DNA from: an uncultured Prevotellaceae bacterium
GTDB taxonomy: Bacteria > Bacteroidota > Bacteroidia > Bacteroidales > Bacteroidaceae
DNA: 64,000 nt
Reading direction: 5' to 3'
Assembly (NCBI GenBank): GCA_902768785.1
Contig: CACXMM010000009.1
Span: forward strand, 24,250-88,249
Each line of letters opens with the position of its first letter. Position 1 is the first letter of the stretch. Below, one piece after another: positions 35,377 to 43,871 of the stretch. Below the pieces are notes generated by a model that was not told the origin of the DNA, searched no databases, and saw nothing but the letters and a program-made list of their open reading frames with translations. Position numbers and translations under genes: made by a program.

Positions 35377-37421
35377 GCCTCACCTCCTTTTTCTTCTGGT
35401 TGCTCCTCCTTCATCTCTCCTCTTTCCTCCTTCATCTCCCCTCTTTCCTCCTTCATCTCTCCTCTTTCATCCTTCATCTCTATGCTATCCTCTTGCTTCT
35501 CATCATTCGCCTGCATAATCTCCAAGGAACGGCTCACCCAAGGACGCTTGCCGAAGATCTTCTCCACATCCTCTGTGTAAATGACCTCGCGACTGATCAA
35601 CAGTTCAGCCAACTGGTTATGTCCTTCCTTATGCTCGATCAGGAGCTGCTTGGCACGGTCGTACTGTTCATTGATCATCTTCAGCACTTCCTCATCCATG
35701 ATGCGTGCCGTGGTTTCGGAATAAGGCTTTTGGAAGCCGTATTCATTATTGTTGTAGTAGCAGATGTTGGGGAGCTTATCACCCATTCCAGCATAGGCAA
35801 TCATACCGTAGGCACTCTTGGTTGCTCGCTCCAAGTCGTTGATGGCTCCAGTGGATATATGTCCTGTGAACAGTTCTTCGGCGGCACGTCCTCCCAACAG
35901 TGAGCACATCTCGTCGAGCATCTGCTCCTTCGTGGTGATCTGTCGCTCTTCGGGCAGATACCAGGCGGCACCCAAGGCACGACCACGGGGCACGATAGTC
36001 ACCTTCACCAACGGGGCGGCATGTTCACAGAACCAACTGATGGTGGCATGACCGGCTTCGTGTAGGGCAATGGAACGTTTCTCTTCGGCGGTCATCACCT
36101 TGGTCTTCTTCTCCAATCCGCCGATAATACGGTCAACGGCATCCAGGAAATCCTGCTTGCTCACTGCCTTTGCATCGCGACGGGCGGCTATCAGCGCAGC
36201 TTCGTTACATACGTTGGCGATATCGGCACCAGAGAAACCTGGTGTCTGCCGCGATAGGAAGTCGAGATCGACGGTATCATCTTTCTTCAGGGGCTTTGTA
36301 TGTACTTCGAAGATGGCCTTTCTTTCACTGAGGTCGGGAAGATCGACATTGATTTGACGGTCGAAACGTCCGGCACGCAGCAAGGCAGAGTCGAGCATAT
36401 CGGCACGGTTCGTAGCGGCCAGGATGATCACACCGCTGTTGGTGCCGAAGCCGTCCATTTCAGTGAGCAGGGCATTCAGTGTGTTCTCACGCTCATCGTT
36501 TCCTCCCATGGCGGGGTTTTTCGAACGGGCGCGTCCCACCGCATCGATCTCGTCGATGAAGATGATACAAGGTGATTTCTCCTTCGCCTGACGGAACAGG
36601 TCGCGAACACGACTGGCTCCCACACCTACGAACATCTCCACGAAATCGCTACCACTCATCGAGAAGAAGGGCACACCAGCCTCACCGGCTACAGCTTTGG
36701 CCAACAGAGTTTTACCCGTTCCTGGAGGACCCACCAGCAAGGCACCTTTGGGGATCTTTCCTCCTAAGTCGGTATATTTCTGCGGGTTCTTCAGAAACTC
36801 CACAATCTCCTGCACTTCTTGCTTGGCACCTTCCTGTCCTGCCACGTCTTTAAACGTGATGCCCAGGTCGCCACCTTTCTCATACATCTTGGCTTTGCTC
36901 TTGCCAACATTGAAAACACCGCCAGGACCTCCTGCTCCGCCGCTCATGCGTCGCATGATAAAGATCCATGCGCCAATAATAATGATCAGGGGAAGCAGGT
37001 TGATGAAGAGGTTCATGAAGTCACTTCCGCGCTTGTTTTCATAACTGAGATCCCCAGTGAAATGCTTAGCCTGGCGTTCGGCATCGATGAACTCTTCTAA
37101 TTTGTCAGTGCTACCGTAGGTCACGAGGACATACGGATTCTTGCCTGTCTGATCAGTGCCACGACCGAACACATCACGGATATGTTCAGGTTTTACGTAC
37201 ATCTTCAGCTTCTTTTCATCGGAATTCACCACGATCTTCGAAGCATATTGTTTCTGCACCATGATCTTGAACTGACTGTAATCGACATCACTATGTGCAC
37301 TGCCAGATACTGAGTCGCCACCGGTGAACCACACGGCAGCCAAGCCGATCAACACGAGGATATAGATCCAGTTCATGTTGAACTTCGGCATCTTCGGTGT
37401 GTTGTTGTTCTTCTCTTCCAT
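35373..37421 (-). CDS. ftsH: ATP-dependent zinc metalloprotease FtsH
   Basis: Hexameric membrane AAA+ protease that degrades unassembled and regulatory proteins. From the ATG at 37421 ('MEEKNNNTP') it has 682 residues; a longer frame overlaps rsfS. Two membrane spans (near 15-33 and 130-150) flank a periplasmic domain. Walker A 'GPPGTGKT', Walker B 'IIFIDEID', arginine-finger '[12 protein letters not shown]' and zinc motif 'HEAGH' are present in order. The C-terminal tail, residues about 648-676, is a sevenfold-periodic repeat of 'GEMKEER' encoded by 21-bp direct repeats, which is unusual for FtsH. Confidence 0.96.
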   Translation of the reverse strand: MEEKNNNTPKMPKFNMNWIYILVLIGLAAVWFTGGDSVSGSAHSDVDYSQFKIMVQKQYASKIVVNSDEKKLKMYVKPEHIRDVFGRGTDQTGKNPYVLVTYGSTDKLEEFIDAERQAKHFTGDLSYENKRGSDFMNLFINLLPLIIIIGAWIFIMRRMSGGAGGPGGVFNVGKSKAKMYEKGGDLGITFKDVAGQEGAKQEVQEIVEFLKNPQKYTDLGGKIPKGALLVGPPGTGKTLLAKAVAGEAGVPFFSMSGSDFVEMFVGVGASRVRDLFRQAKEKSPCIIFIDEIDAVGRARSKNPAMGGNDERENTLNALLTEMDGFGTNSGVIILAATNRADMLDSALLRAGRFDRQINVDLPDLSERKAIFEVHTKPLKKDDTVDLDFLSRQTPGFSGADIANVCNEAALIAARRDAKAVSKQDFLDAVDRIIGGLEKKTKVMTAEEKRSIALHEAGHATISWFCEHAAPLVKVTIVPRGRALGAAWYLPEERQITTKEQMLDEMCSLLGGRAAEELFTGHISTGAINDLERATKSAYGMIAYAGMGDKLPNICYYNNNEYGFQKPYSETTARIMDEEVLKMINEQYDRAKQLLIEHKEGHNQLAELLISREVIYTEDVEKIFGKRPWVSRSLEIMQANDEKQEDSIEMKDERGEMKEERGEMKEERGEMKEEQPEEKGGEA
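35395..35480 (-). repeat. 21-bp direct repeats in the ftsH 3' end
   Basis: About four copies of a 21-bp unit (ggagagatgaaggaggaaag core) encode GEMKEER heptapeptides. The unit is GA-rich like the nearby element arms but has a different phase. Confidence 0.75.
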
Positions 37422-37429
37422 GATTGATG

Positions 37430-37789
37430 TTAATCCAAGTCGGGCACACGCTCCAGATGAGCGTCTTCCCAAAGGTCCTCTAAATGATAATATTCACGCA
37501 TGTCGGGCACAAAGATGTGCACCATCACGTCGGTATAGTCCATAGCCACCCATAGGGCGTTTTCCTGTCCCACGATGCGAACGGGCTTTTCCTGGACTTC
37601 CAAGCGGGCAGTCTCTTCCACAGAGTCAGTGATGGCCTGTACCTGCATGGGCGAGTTACCCTGACAGATTACGAAATAACTGCAGATGGTGCCGTCGATA
37701 CCGTTGAGATCGGCAACCACGATTCCTTGTCCTTTCTTCTCTTGAATACCTTTAATAATGGCTTTTACTAAATCTTTTGTTTTCGTCAT
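37430..37789 (-). CDS. rsfS: Ribosomal silencing factor RsfS
   Basis: Binds uL14 on the large subunit and blocks subunit joining in starvation (DUF143/Iojap family). From the ATG at 37789 it has 119 residues, the normal size. 'ADLNGIDGTICSYFVICQGN' near 26-45 and 'WVAMDYTDVMVHIFVPDMRE' near 81-100 are family motifs. It is the first gene of rsfS-ftsH-cdsA, with 8 bp to ftsH. The track upstream of 37789 is open but does not match the family. Confidence 0.9.
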   Translation of the reverse strand: MTKTKDLVKAIIKGIQEKKGQGIVVADLNGIDGTICSYFVICQGNSPMQVQAITDSVEETARLEVQEKPVRIVGQENALWVAMDYTDVMVHIFVPDMREYYHLEDLWEDAHLERVPDLD

Positions 37790-37818
37790 TGAATCAAATG
37801 ATACATAATAATTCGGCA

Positions 37819-37893
37819 CAAAGGTACGGATAAATGAGCACAAATCAAAATAAAAAGAGTTTTTTCTTTTTGTTTGTCGAATGCAAGTACCTT
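37819..37893. promoter_or_regulatory. rsfS promoter within a conserved extragenic palindrome
   Basis: TACCTTTG on the minus strand (37826-37819) is the rsfS -7 box. It is the left end of a 73-bp element running aaggtacggataaatgag to gcaagtacctt, with A/T-rich inverted middle, matching the copy at 52575-52643 along most of its length. Confidence 0.6.
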
Positions 37894-38016
37894 CGACTTG
37901 TCCATAGATGCTTTGATATCTCCATTTTTCATGCCCCCAAACCGATAATTTGACTTTTTTTTAGGAATGGAAGCAAAAAAGTCGGGAAAAATGTTGGTAG
38001 TTCAAAAAAAAAGCAG

Positions 38017-38024
38017 TACCTTTG
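38017..38024 (+). promoter_or_regulatory. -7 promoter box of tRNA-Gln
   Basis: TACCTTTG followed by CACC, about 43 bp before the mature tRNA 5' end. Confidence 0.65.
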
Positions 38025-38066
38025 CACCCGCTAATCAGTTATCGCGGGATAACGATAGTAACAGAT

Positions 38067-38137
38067 TGGGGTATGGTGTAATGGTAACACTACAGATTCT
38101 GGTCCTGTCATTCTTGGTTCGAGTCCGAGTACCCCAA
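38067..38137 (+). tRNA. tRNA-Gln (anticodon CTG)
   Basis: A 71-nt cloverleaf: acceptor tggggta / tacccca, D arm gtgtaatggtaacac, anticodon loop ttctggt with CTG, T arm cttgg-ttcgagt-ccgag and discriminator A. The anticodon stem has an A-C at its last pair. CCA is not encoded. By comparison with E. coli glnV (loop ttctgat) the identity is Gln. A terminator follows directly. Confidence 0.9.
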
Positions 38138-38144
38138 CCCAATC

Positions 38145-38186
38145 AGTCGCTAAGCAACAGAAGTTCTGTGCTTAGCGACTTTTTTA
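38145..38186 (+). terminator. Terminator of tRNA-Gln
   Basis: A 12-bp perfect stem agtcgctaagca / tgcttagcgact with a 12-nt loop and TTTTTT. Confidence 0.9.
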
Positions 38187-38248
38187 TATAATCGGATGAT
38201 TGGGGATAGGGGGGCGATAGTTGATTTCTATTGAGAATCTTTGAAAAT

Positions 38249-38540
38249 CAACTTCACAACTTCACAATGCTGCAAATTGTTGGGAGGTAGTGATTTACGT
38301 GTGAAGTTTAACTTCACGCAACTTCACATGTATTTGAGTTAGCTTTCAAAACCACTATAGTTAGTCATTGTAAACATAGTATTTAGCTACTGAAAACATA
38401 GTATTTAGCTGCTGAAAACACCGTTTTTAGGAGTCAAAAACGCCGTTTTCAGAATGTGAAGTTGGGTGAAGTCTAACTTCACACGGAACTTCTTTGTTTT
38501 CAATGACTTACCTAATTGTGAAGTTGTGAAGTTGAATTTC
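38249..38540. repeat. 292-bp nested palindromic element with GTGAAGTT units
   Basis: The outer arms gaaaatcaacttcacaac (38249) and gttgtgaagttgaatttc (ending 38540) are inverted. Inner arms gtgtgaagtttaacttcac (38299) and gtgaagtctaacttcacac (ending 38485) are inverted again. The centre has direct repeats of acatagtatttagct and a gttttcag motif. No gene is seen between the tRNA and 38812. Confidence 0.8.
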
Positions 38541-38605
38541 GACCTTTCATAGTGAAATGTTTTTTCTGATTGAAGGCTCTTTCGCCTTTTTTCTATGTGA
38601 GTTTG

Positions 38606-38715
38606 GGGATGAAAGTAGAGACAATTTGAGATGAAAGTAATGTCTAATTGGGATGAAAGTAAAGTCTACTTAATGTTTACGTAAAGCCTACTTAACGTTT
38701 ACGTAGCGGCTAATT
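38606..38715 (+). repeat. Five tandem 22-bp repeats
   Basis: Five consecutive 22-mers: the first three start gggatgaaagta or gagatgaaagta, the last two aatgtttacgta or aacgtttacgta, and all end in a variant of agtctactt. No spacers, so not a CRISPR array. It lies between the 292-bp palindrome and the susD terminator. Confidence 0.75.
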
Positions 38716-38757
38716 CAATAGGAAACAGAGTCTTGTTTATTTCTTGTATGTAAATCT

Positions 38758-38790
38758 ACAAAAACGGTTGTGCTTGGTAGCACAACCGTT
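38758..38790 (-). terminator. Terminator of the second susCD pair
   Basis: A 12-bp stem aacggttgtgct / agcacaaccgtt with loop TGGT; on the minus strand it is followed by TTTTT. Confidence 0.85.
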
Positions 38791-38811
38791 AGATGGATTT
38801 GGATGGTATTA

Positions 38812-40524
38812 TCATTCTGTACTCTTATATTTCAGATAACGGGTATCTTCCTTGTTCTCTGGGTTCTGTACCAGGTCGGAGTTGGCACTCATGTCACTCT
38901 TCGGAATCCACCACAGATGTGTTTTGCTGGGTACGAACTCCAAAGGCAGTACCTGGTTGAACTTCATGGTGTTATACTTATGAACGAAGTATCCCACGCG
39001 CTTGCCAAGACGGTCGGTACGCAGCTCATCGAAATAGATTACACCCTCACCGATGAACTCCCAGCCGCGTTCATTGAAGATGGCCTCATCCACGGCATCG
39101 GCATCGCTGGAGATGTCGGCACGCTCATCATCCTTGTATTTCGCCATGGCATCAGCTGCCGTCACGGCAGGCAGACCGGCACGCTGGTGTACCATGTTCA
39201 GGTAGGTAAGAGCCACCGACTGGTTACCCAAACAATTCATGATCTCTGCATAGTCGAGCAGCACCTGAGCATAGCGCATTGTCATGAAATTGTTTCCTGA
39301 GCGCAGGGCGGTGCGGGCCTCCTTGGAGAAGTCATGCACTTTGATGTTTCCCGGACAGCAGCTACCCCAGCCTTCAGAGCCTTTCAGGGAACCTAAGTCG
39401 TTGATATTATACTTACAGTGAACCATGTTACCGCTTTTGCTGTAGGTACCTTCGGTGATGAGCACCTTCAGACGCTCGTCAGCCTGATCGTAGCTCAGCC
39501 ATGCCTCTGCCGATGGACCTGTACGCAGGTAGTAGTAGCTGCCGCCACCACCGGTGGAGATGGTCTTTCCAAAGGAAACAATCTCCTCGGGGTAGGTGGA
39601 GTCGGCGAACATGCCGAAATTCTGATGCATACCGCACTGCTGTCCTGAGAGGGTGGAGAACTGCAGCTCGAAGATCGACTCTTTGTTGTTTCGGGCCTTG
39701 TCACCATTGAGTGAACACCACAGGTTACCGAAGTCAGGCTCCAGCGAATAAACTCCTGAGCTGATGACTTTCTCACAGTAGTCCTTGGCTTTCTCCAGCA
39801 AGGACTTGTCGAAAGTCTTGTAACCGCCGCTGCCTGCCATGGAGGCACGGTAGAGATAGAGGTTGGCTAAGTAGGCCTGTGCTGCTCCCTTGGAGGCACG
39901 CCATACATCGTAGCCGCTGGTGCCGCGAAGGGGAAGGTTCTCCTCTGCATATTCCAGATCCTCGATGATGAAACTATACACCTCATCAATGGTGTTTCGT
40001 GGGAAACTCAGGTTGTTGAGGTCGGTGGTCACTGTCTTGATAATCGGTGCACCACCGTAGATCCTGACAATCCAATAATAGCTCACACCGCGGAGGAATC
40101 TGGCCTGTGCGATGGCGCGGTTCCTGAGAGCCTCATCCATATTGGCGGCTTCAAACTGGGCAATCACGTTGTTGGCACGGTTGATACATGCCATTGACTT
40201 TGTCCAGACGGCTGTGAAGGTACCTGCATTGTTTTCCTGATTCTGGTACTTCCACGCATTGATATCGTTGATGTTGTTCTTGTTACCTTCACGGTTGGGC
40301 TGTCCATAGTCGGTGCTGCCCTCCAGACGCATGAAGGTACCGCCGTCGTTATAGATGGTCCTGAACGAGTTATAGACTGTGTTCAGCGCAGAGTTCAACT
40401 GATCTTCGTTCTGGTAGTAGGAACTGGGATCAACAAACGTGTATGGCTTCTCCTCCAAGTCGGTGCAGCTTCCAAGGGCTGTCACTCCGAGAAGTCCTGC
40501 TGCTATATATTGATAGAATTTCAT
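38812..40524 (-). CDS. SusD/RagB-family outer-membrane lipoprotein (second pair)
   Basis: Surface glycan-binding lipoprotein of 570 residues. The signal peptide ends in a lipobox with Cys near residue 20 ('ALGSCTDLEE'). The N-terminal 'NSALNTVYNSFRTIYNDGG' and helical TPR-like body lead to the C-terminal 'MRYAQVLLDYAEIMNCLGNQ' and 'AIFNERGWEFIGEGVIYFDE' blocks of the family. It starts 26 bp after the SusC stop. No glycoside hydrolase or regulator lies next to the pair, so its substrate cannot be guessed. Confidence 0.92.
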   Translation of the reverse strand: MKFYQYIAAGLLGVTALGSCTDLEEKPYTFVDPSSYYQNEDQLNSALNTVYNSFRTIYNDGGTFMRLEGSTDYGQPNREGNKNNINDINAWKYQNQENNAGTFTAVWTKSMACINRANNVIAQFEAANMDEALRNRAIAQARFLRGVSYYWIVRIYGGAPIIKTVTTDLNNLSFPRNTIDEVYSFIIEDLEYAEENLPLRGTSGYDVWRASKGAAQAYLANLYLYRASMAGSGGYKTFDKSLLEKAKDYCEKVISSGVYSLEPDFGNLWCSLNGDKARNNKESIFELQFSTLSGQQCGMHQNFGMFADSTYPEEIVSFGKTISTGGGGSYYYLRTGPSAEAWLSYDQADERLKVLITEGTYSKSGNMVHCKYNINDLGSLKGSEGWGSCCPGNIKVHDFSKEARTALRSGNNFMTMRYAQVLLDYAEIMNCLGNQSVALTYLNMVHQRAGLPAVTAADAMAKYKDDERADISSDADAVDEAIFNERGWEFIGEGVIYFDELRTDRLGKRVGYFVHKYNTMKFNQVLPLEFVPSKTHLWWIPKSDMSANSDLVQNPENKEDTRYLKYKSTE

Positions 40525-40550
40525 ATTGTTTCTTCTTTTATGGTTACCGA

Positions 40551-43500
40551 TTAGAATTTAATATCTACTCCTAAGATGATGGACTTCGCCCAGGGGTTAG
40601 AGATATCGCCATTCACGGGGTTGTAGCCGCGGTGGTTGGCGAAGGTGACGAAGTTCTGGAAGTTCAGGTTTACCTTCAACGACTGGATGGTCTTGATCTT
40701 CAGCAGCTTGGTGAAGTTATAGTTCAGCTGGATGTTCTTCAGGATGAAATAGGTCCAGTCGCCATTGGTACGGTCGGAGAGGTAGGTTCCTCTGGAACCG
40801 GCGCGTGGGAAGTCACCACTGGTGTTCTGTGGACTCCACATCCGTTCGTAGGCATATTCAGAGGGGAAGTACATACGCTCCTGGATGTTGTTCTCACCCC
40901 AGAGGAGGTAACTGCCGTTATCTGAGAAGCTCAAAGCCCATTCTGTACCGTTGTTACCACTACTCTCAGCACCTGCGATGGAAGCGTACTTGAAACCACC
41001 CTGTCCGTAGATGCTTACTGAGAAGTCCTTGAAGCCGGCACTCAGGTTGATACCATAGAAATACTTGGGCTGTACGGAACCGATGCACTGATAGTCGTTG
41101 TAACCGATGCTGCCGTCACCGTCGAGATCCTCATACATCTCATCACCGAGAGAGGCGTTCTGGGCGGTCTTGGGAACATACTCCTTATACCAGTCGAGAT
41201 CGGCCTGTGACTTGATGATGCCGAGGGAATGACGGGCATAGAGGCCATCGACAGGCTTGCCTACCACCAAGCGGCGGTCTAAGCCGGTACCATCCTGACG
41301 CAGGATGATCTCCTTCGTCTCCACACCGCTCACATTATACAGCTCCTTGATCTTATTCTTATTATAAGTGAGGTTCACGCTGGCATCAACGAACCAGTCG
41401 CGGTTCTTGAAGACATTACCGCCAATGGTCAGCTCCCATCCTCTGTTCTGGGTAGCACCGACATTGCTCAGTAAAGTGGAGAATCCAGTCTCGCGAGGAA
41501 GGGGCACCTCATAGAGCAGTTTGTTGGTGTCACGGATGTAATAGTCGAAGTTTACGTTGATGCGGTTGAACAAGCCGAGGTCGATACCGAAGTTCCACTG
41601 GTTGGTGCGCTCCCACTGCAGGTTGGGGTTGGCGAGCTTAGTCTGGGCATATCCCACCAGTTCGGTGCCGTCGAAGACATAGTTCGTACTACTGCCGCTA
41701 CTCTCCAAACGAGCCAGCGACTGGTAGTTACCAATTTCCTGGTTACCGGTCACACCGAAGCTGGCGCGCAATTTCAGGTCACTGACGGCCTTCATGTTCT
41801 GCATGAAGTTCTCCTCGGAGATACGCCAGGCGATACCGGCAGAGGGGAAGAATCCCCATTTCTTGTCCTCACCGAAACGTGAAGAGCCATCCCAACGGGC
41901 TGTGGCCGTGAGCAGGTACTTGTCGGCGAAGGCGTAGGTGATACGTCCGGTATAGGAGATCAGACGGTTACCATAGCGGTTGGAACTGGGAGAGTAGGTA
42001 TCGGTGGAACCCTTGGTGATATCCCAAGCACCGAGTTGGTCGAGAGTGAAGCCACGGGCAGAGACACCAGTGCTCTGATAGTCATAGTCTTGCCAGGAAT
42101 AGACGGCTGTGGCACTGAAACGGTGCACATCCCATTGTTTGGCATACGTCAGGATATTCTCCATCAGACGACTGGCACCTTTGTTCCAGGAATGACCGCC
42201 GTTACCGGTACCGCTGGCACGGTTACCTACCAACAGACTGGTGTTGTAGCTGTATCCGCGGTTGATGCGGCTGTCGTAGCCTATGCTGAGATGATAGGTC
42301 AGCTCTGGCAGGATCTTCACTTCGGCGAAGGTGTTGATGATCACGCGGGTGGTGTTTGTCCTGCTGATGTGCTCGGGGAAGTCGATCAGTGGGTTCCAGG
42401 CATCGGATACATAGGGGTTCTCCGGTACTACCAGGTTACCGTTCTTATCGTAGGGGGAGTCGGTGGCCCATCCGTAGCGGGCGGCGTTACTCATCGCATT
42501 GTCCTGGGCATTACGGGTGGAGTAGGTGAACTGCAGACTACCGCCGATAGTCAGCCAGCTGTTGAACTGATGACGGAGGTTGCTGTGCATGGAGAACTTC
42601 TCGAAGTTCTGTGTCTCCACCAGACCGTCCTGCTTGTAATATCCGCCGGAGAGCATGTAGTTGGTATCTTTGGTGCTTCCGTCGATACTCAGGTTATAGT
42701 TCTGCAGCCATGCGTGGTCTCTCAACAGCAGATCCTCCCAATCGGTGTCGGCCTTCGGATTGGTTGTCCATGAGGTGTCACCATTGAGGAAGGGAGCCTT
42801 CGAGGGATCGTCGTTGTAGTTCGTATAGGCGGTGTTGATGAAGTTGATGAAGTCTTGGCCTTTCACAATATTGAGTTTACGGCCCGGCATCTGAGTACCT
42901 ACCGAGGAGTTGAAGGTGAGGTTCTTACGACCAGCCTTACCCGTCTTGGTGGTGATCATCACCACACCATTGGCACCACGTGATCCATAGATAGCGGTGG
43001 CAGAGGCATCTTTCAAGACTTCCATCGACTCGATGTCGGCAGGGTTGATGTCACTGATGTCACCATCGCCCATCAGGGGGAAGCCATCGACCACATACAA
43101 TGGGGCGTTGCTGGCATTGATAGAGCTGGAACCGCGGATACGGAGCTGTGGACTCTCACCCGGTTTGTTGTCGTTGAAGACGGCTACACCCGCGGCCTTT
43201 CCTTGCAGGGCTTCGAGGGCATTGCCGGTAACATTGGCCATGATGGCCTCTGTCTTCACATTGGAGGTCGTTCCGGTAAGGTCTGATTTCTTCATCGTTC
43301 CATAACCCACCACCACGACTTCGTCCAGGCCTAAGTAGTCGGGCTCCATCTTGATGTTGATGTCACCGCGACCTGCACTGACAGTCTGGGTCTTGTAGCC
43401 AGCATAAGAGAACTGGAGCTTTTTGCCTTCAGCCTTGTTCACGCTGAAGTCTCCATTGATGTCGGTGATGGCACCGATGTTGGTGTCCACCACTTTCACG

Positions 43501-43679
43501 GTCACTCCAATCATGGGTTCACCGTTTTCATCTACTACATGTCCTCTGACAGTACCCACTTGCTGGGTGACCGCAGGTGGATTCGAGGGGGTAACAGAGC
43601 TGCTTGCCCATGTCTTTGCAGGCAGGAGCAAGGATGTTACCAAACTACAAACCAAAATGGTTCTTGAAAGTTTTTCCAT
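40551..43679 (-). CDS. SusC/RagA-family TonB-dependent transporter (second pair)
   Basis: Outer-membrane importer paired with the SusD protein. From the ATG at 43679 it has 1042 residues; a TTG two codons earlier is possible. Signal peptide, then a carboxypeptidase-like domain ('VRGHVVDENGEPMIGVTVKV'), TonB region 'VVVVGYGTMKKSDLTG', plug motifs 'LRIRGSSSINASNAPLYVVD' and 'SMEVLKDASATAIYGSRGA', and a barrel ending in 'SIILGVDIKF'. It is followed only by susD; an enzyme-less pair like this depends on genes elsewhere or on uptake of small products. Confidence 0.93.
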   Translation of the reverse strand: MEKLSRTILVCSLVTSLLLPAKTWASSSVTPSNPPAVTQQVGTVRGHVVDENGEPMIGVTVKVVDTNIGAITDINGDFSVNKAEGKKLQFSYAGYKTQTVSAGRGDINIKMEPDYLGLDEVVVVGYGTMKKSDLTGTTSNVKTEAIMANVTGNALEALQGKAAGVAVFNDNKPGESPQLRIRGSSSINASNAPLYVVDGFPLMGDGDISDINPADIESMEVLKDASATAIYGSRGANGVVMITTKTGKAGRKNLTFNSSVGTQMPGRKLNIVKGQDFINFINTAYTNYNDDPSKAPFLNGDTSWTTNPKADTDWEDLLLRDHAWLQNYNLSIDGSTKDTNYMLSGGYYKQDGLVETQNFEKFSMHSNLRHQFNSWLTIGGSLQFTYSTRNAQDNAMSNAARYGWATDSPYDKNGNLVVPENPYVSDAWNPLIDFPEHISRTNTTRVIINTFAEVKILPELTYHLSIGYDSRINRGYSYNTSLLVGNRASGTGNGGHSWNKGASRLMENILTYAKQWDVHRFSATAVYSWQDYDYQSTGVSARGFTLDQLGAWDITKGSTDTYSPSSNRYGNRLISYTGRITYAFADKYLLTATARWDGSSRFGEDKKWGFFPSAGIAWRISEENFMQNMKAVSDLKLRASFGVTGNQEIGNYQSLARLESSGSSTNYVFDGTELVGYAQTKLANPNLQWERTNQWNFGIDLGLFNRINVNFDYYIRDTNKLLYEVPLPRETGFSTLLSNVGATQNRGWELTIGGNVFKNRDWFVDASVNLTYNKNKIKELYNVSGVETKEIILRQDGTGLDRRLVVGKPVDGLYARHSLGIIKSQADLDWYKEYVPKTAQNASLGDEMYEDLDGDGSIGYNDYQCIGSVQPKYFYGINLSAGFKDFSVSIYGQGGFKYASIAGAESSGNNGTEWALSFSDNGSYLLWGENNIQERMYFPSEYAYERMWSPQNTSGDFPRAGSRGTYLSDRTNGDWTYFILKNIQLNYNFTKLLKIKTIQSLKVNLNFQNFVTFANHRGYNPVNGDISNPWAKSIILGVDIKF

Positions 43680-43780
43680 TTGCAAAACAGTTTTTAGATT
43701 AAATAAATTAGTAGTTTATTAACCTAAAAACGTAGACAAATGGCAAATGTAACCAAATAAATTATGATTTGTTAGTAAAG

Positions 43781-43857
43781 CAATGTGGAATGTGAAATGA
43801 GAATATTACTTGAGATCAAATCTCATTTAACAATCCTCATTCCACATTCCACAATCC
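43781..43857. repeat. Hairpin with GGAATGTG-unit arms
   Basis: A 77-bp near-palindrome: caatgtggaatgtgaaatga on the left against an inverted right arm ending tcattccacattccacaatc, with almost no loop. It sits between the DUF349 gene stop and susC start and could act as a processing or termination hairpin. Confidence 0.75.
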
Positions 43858-43871
43858 AGGAAATAATGCTA

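Noticed and set aside
38067-38137. tRNA-Gln as attachment site of the integrative element
   Set aside because: The integrase lies 22 kb away and no partial tRNA copy was found near 60 kb.
37967-38191. 74-residue frame over the tRNA-Gln
   Set aside because: It reads through the tRNA gene, its promoter and its terminator; no protein-family feature.
38606-38715. CRISPR array
   Set aside because: Five 22-bp repeats follow one another without spacers, and no cas genes are present.
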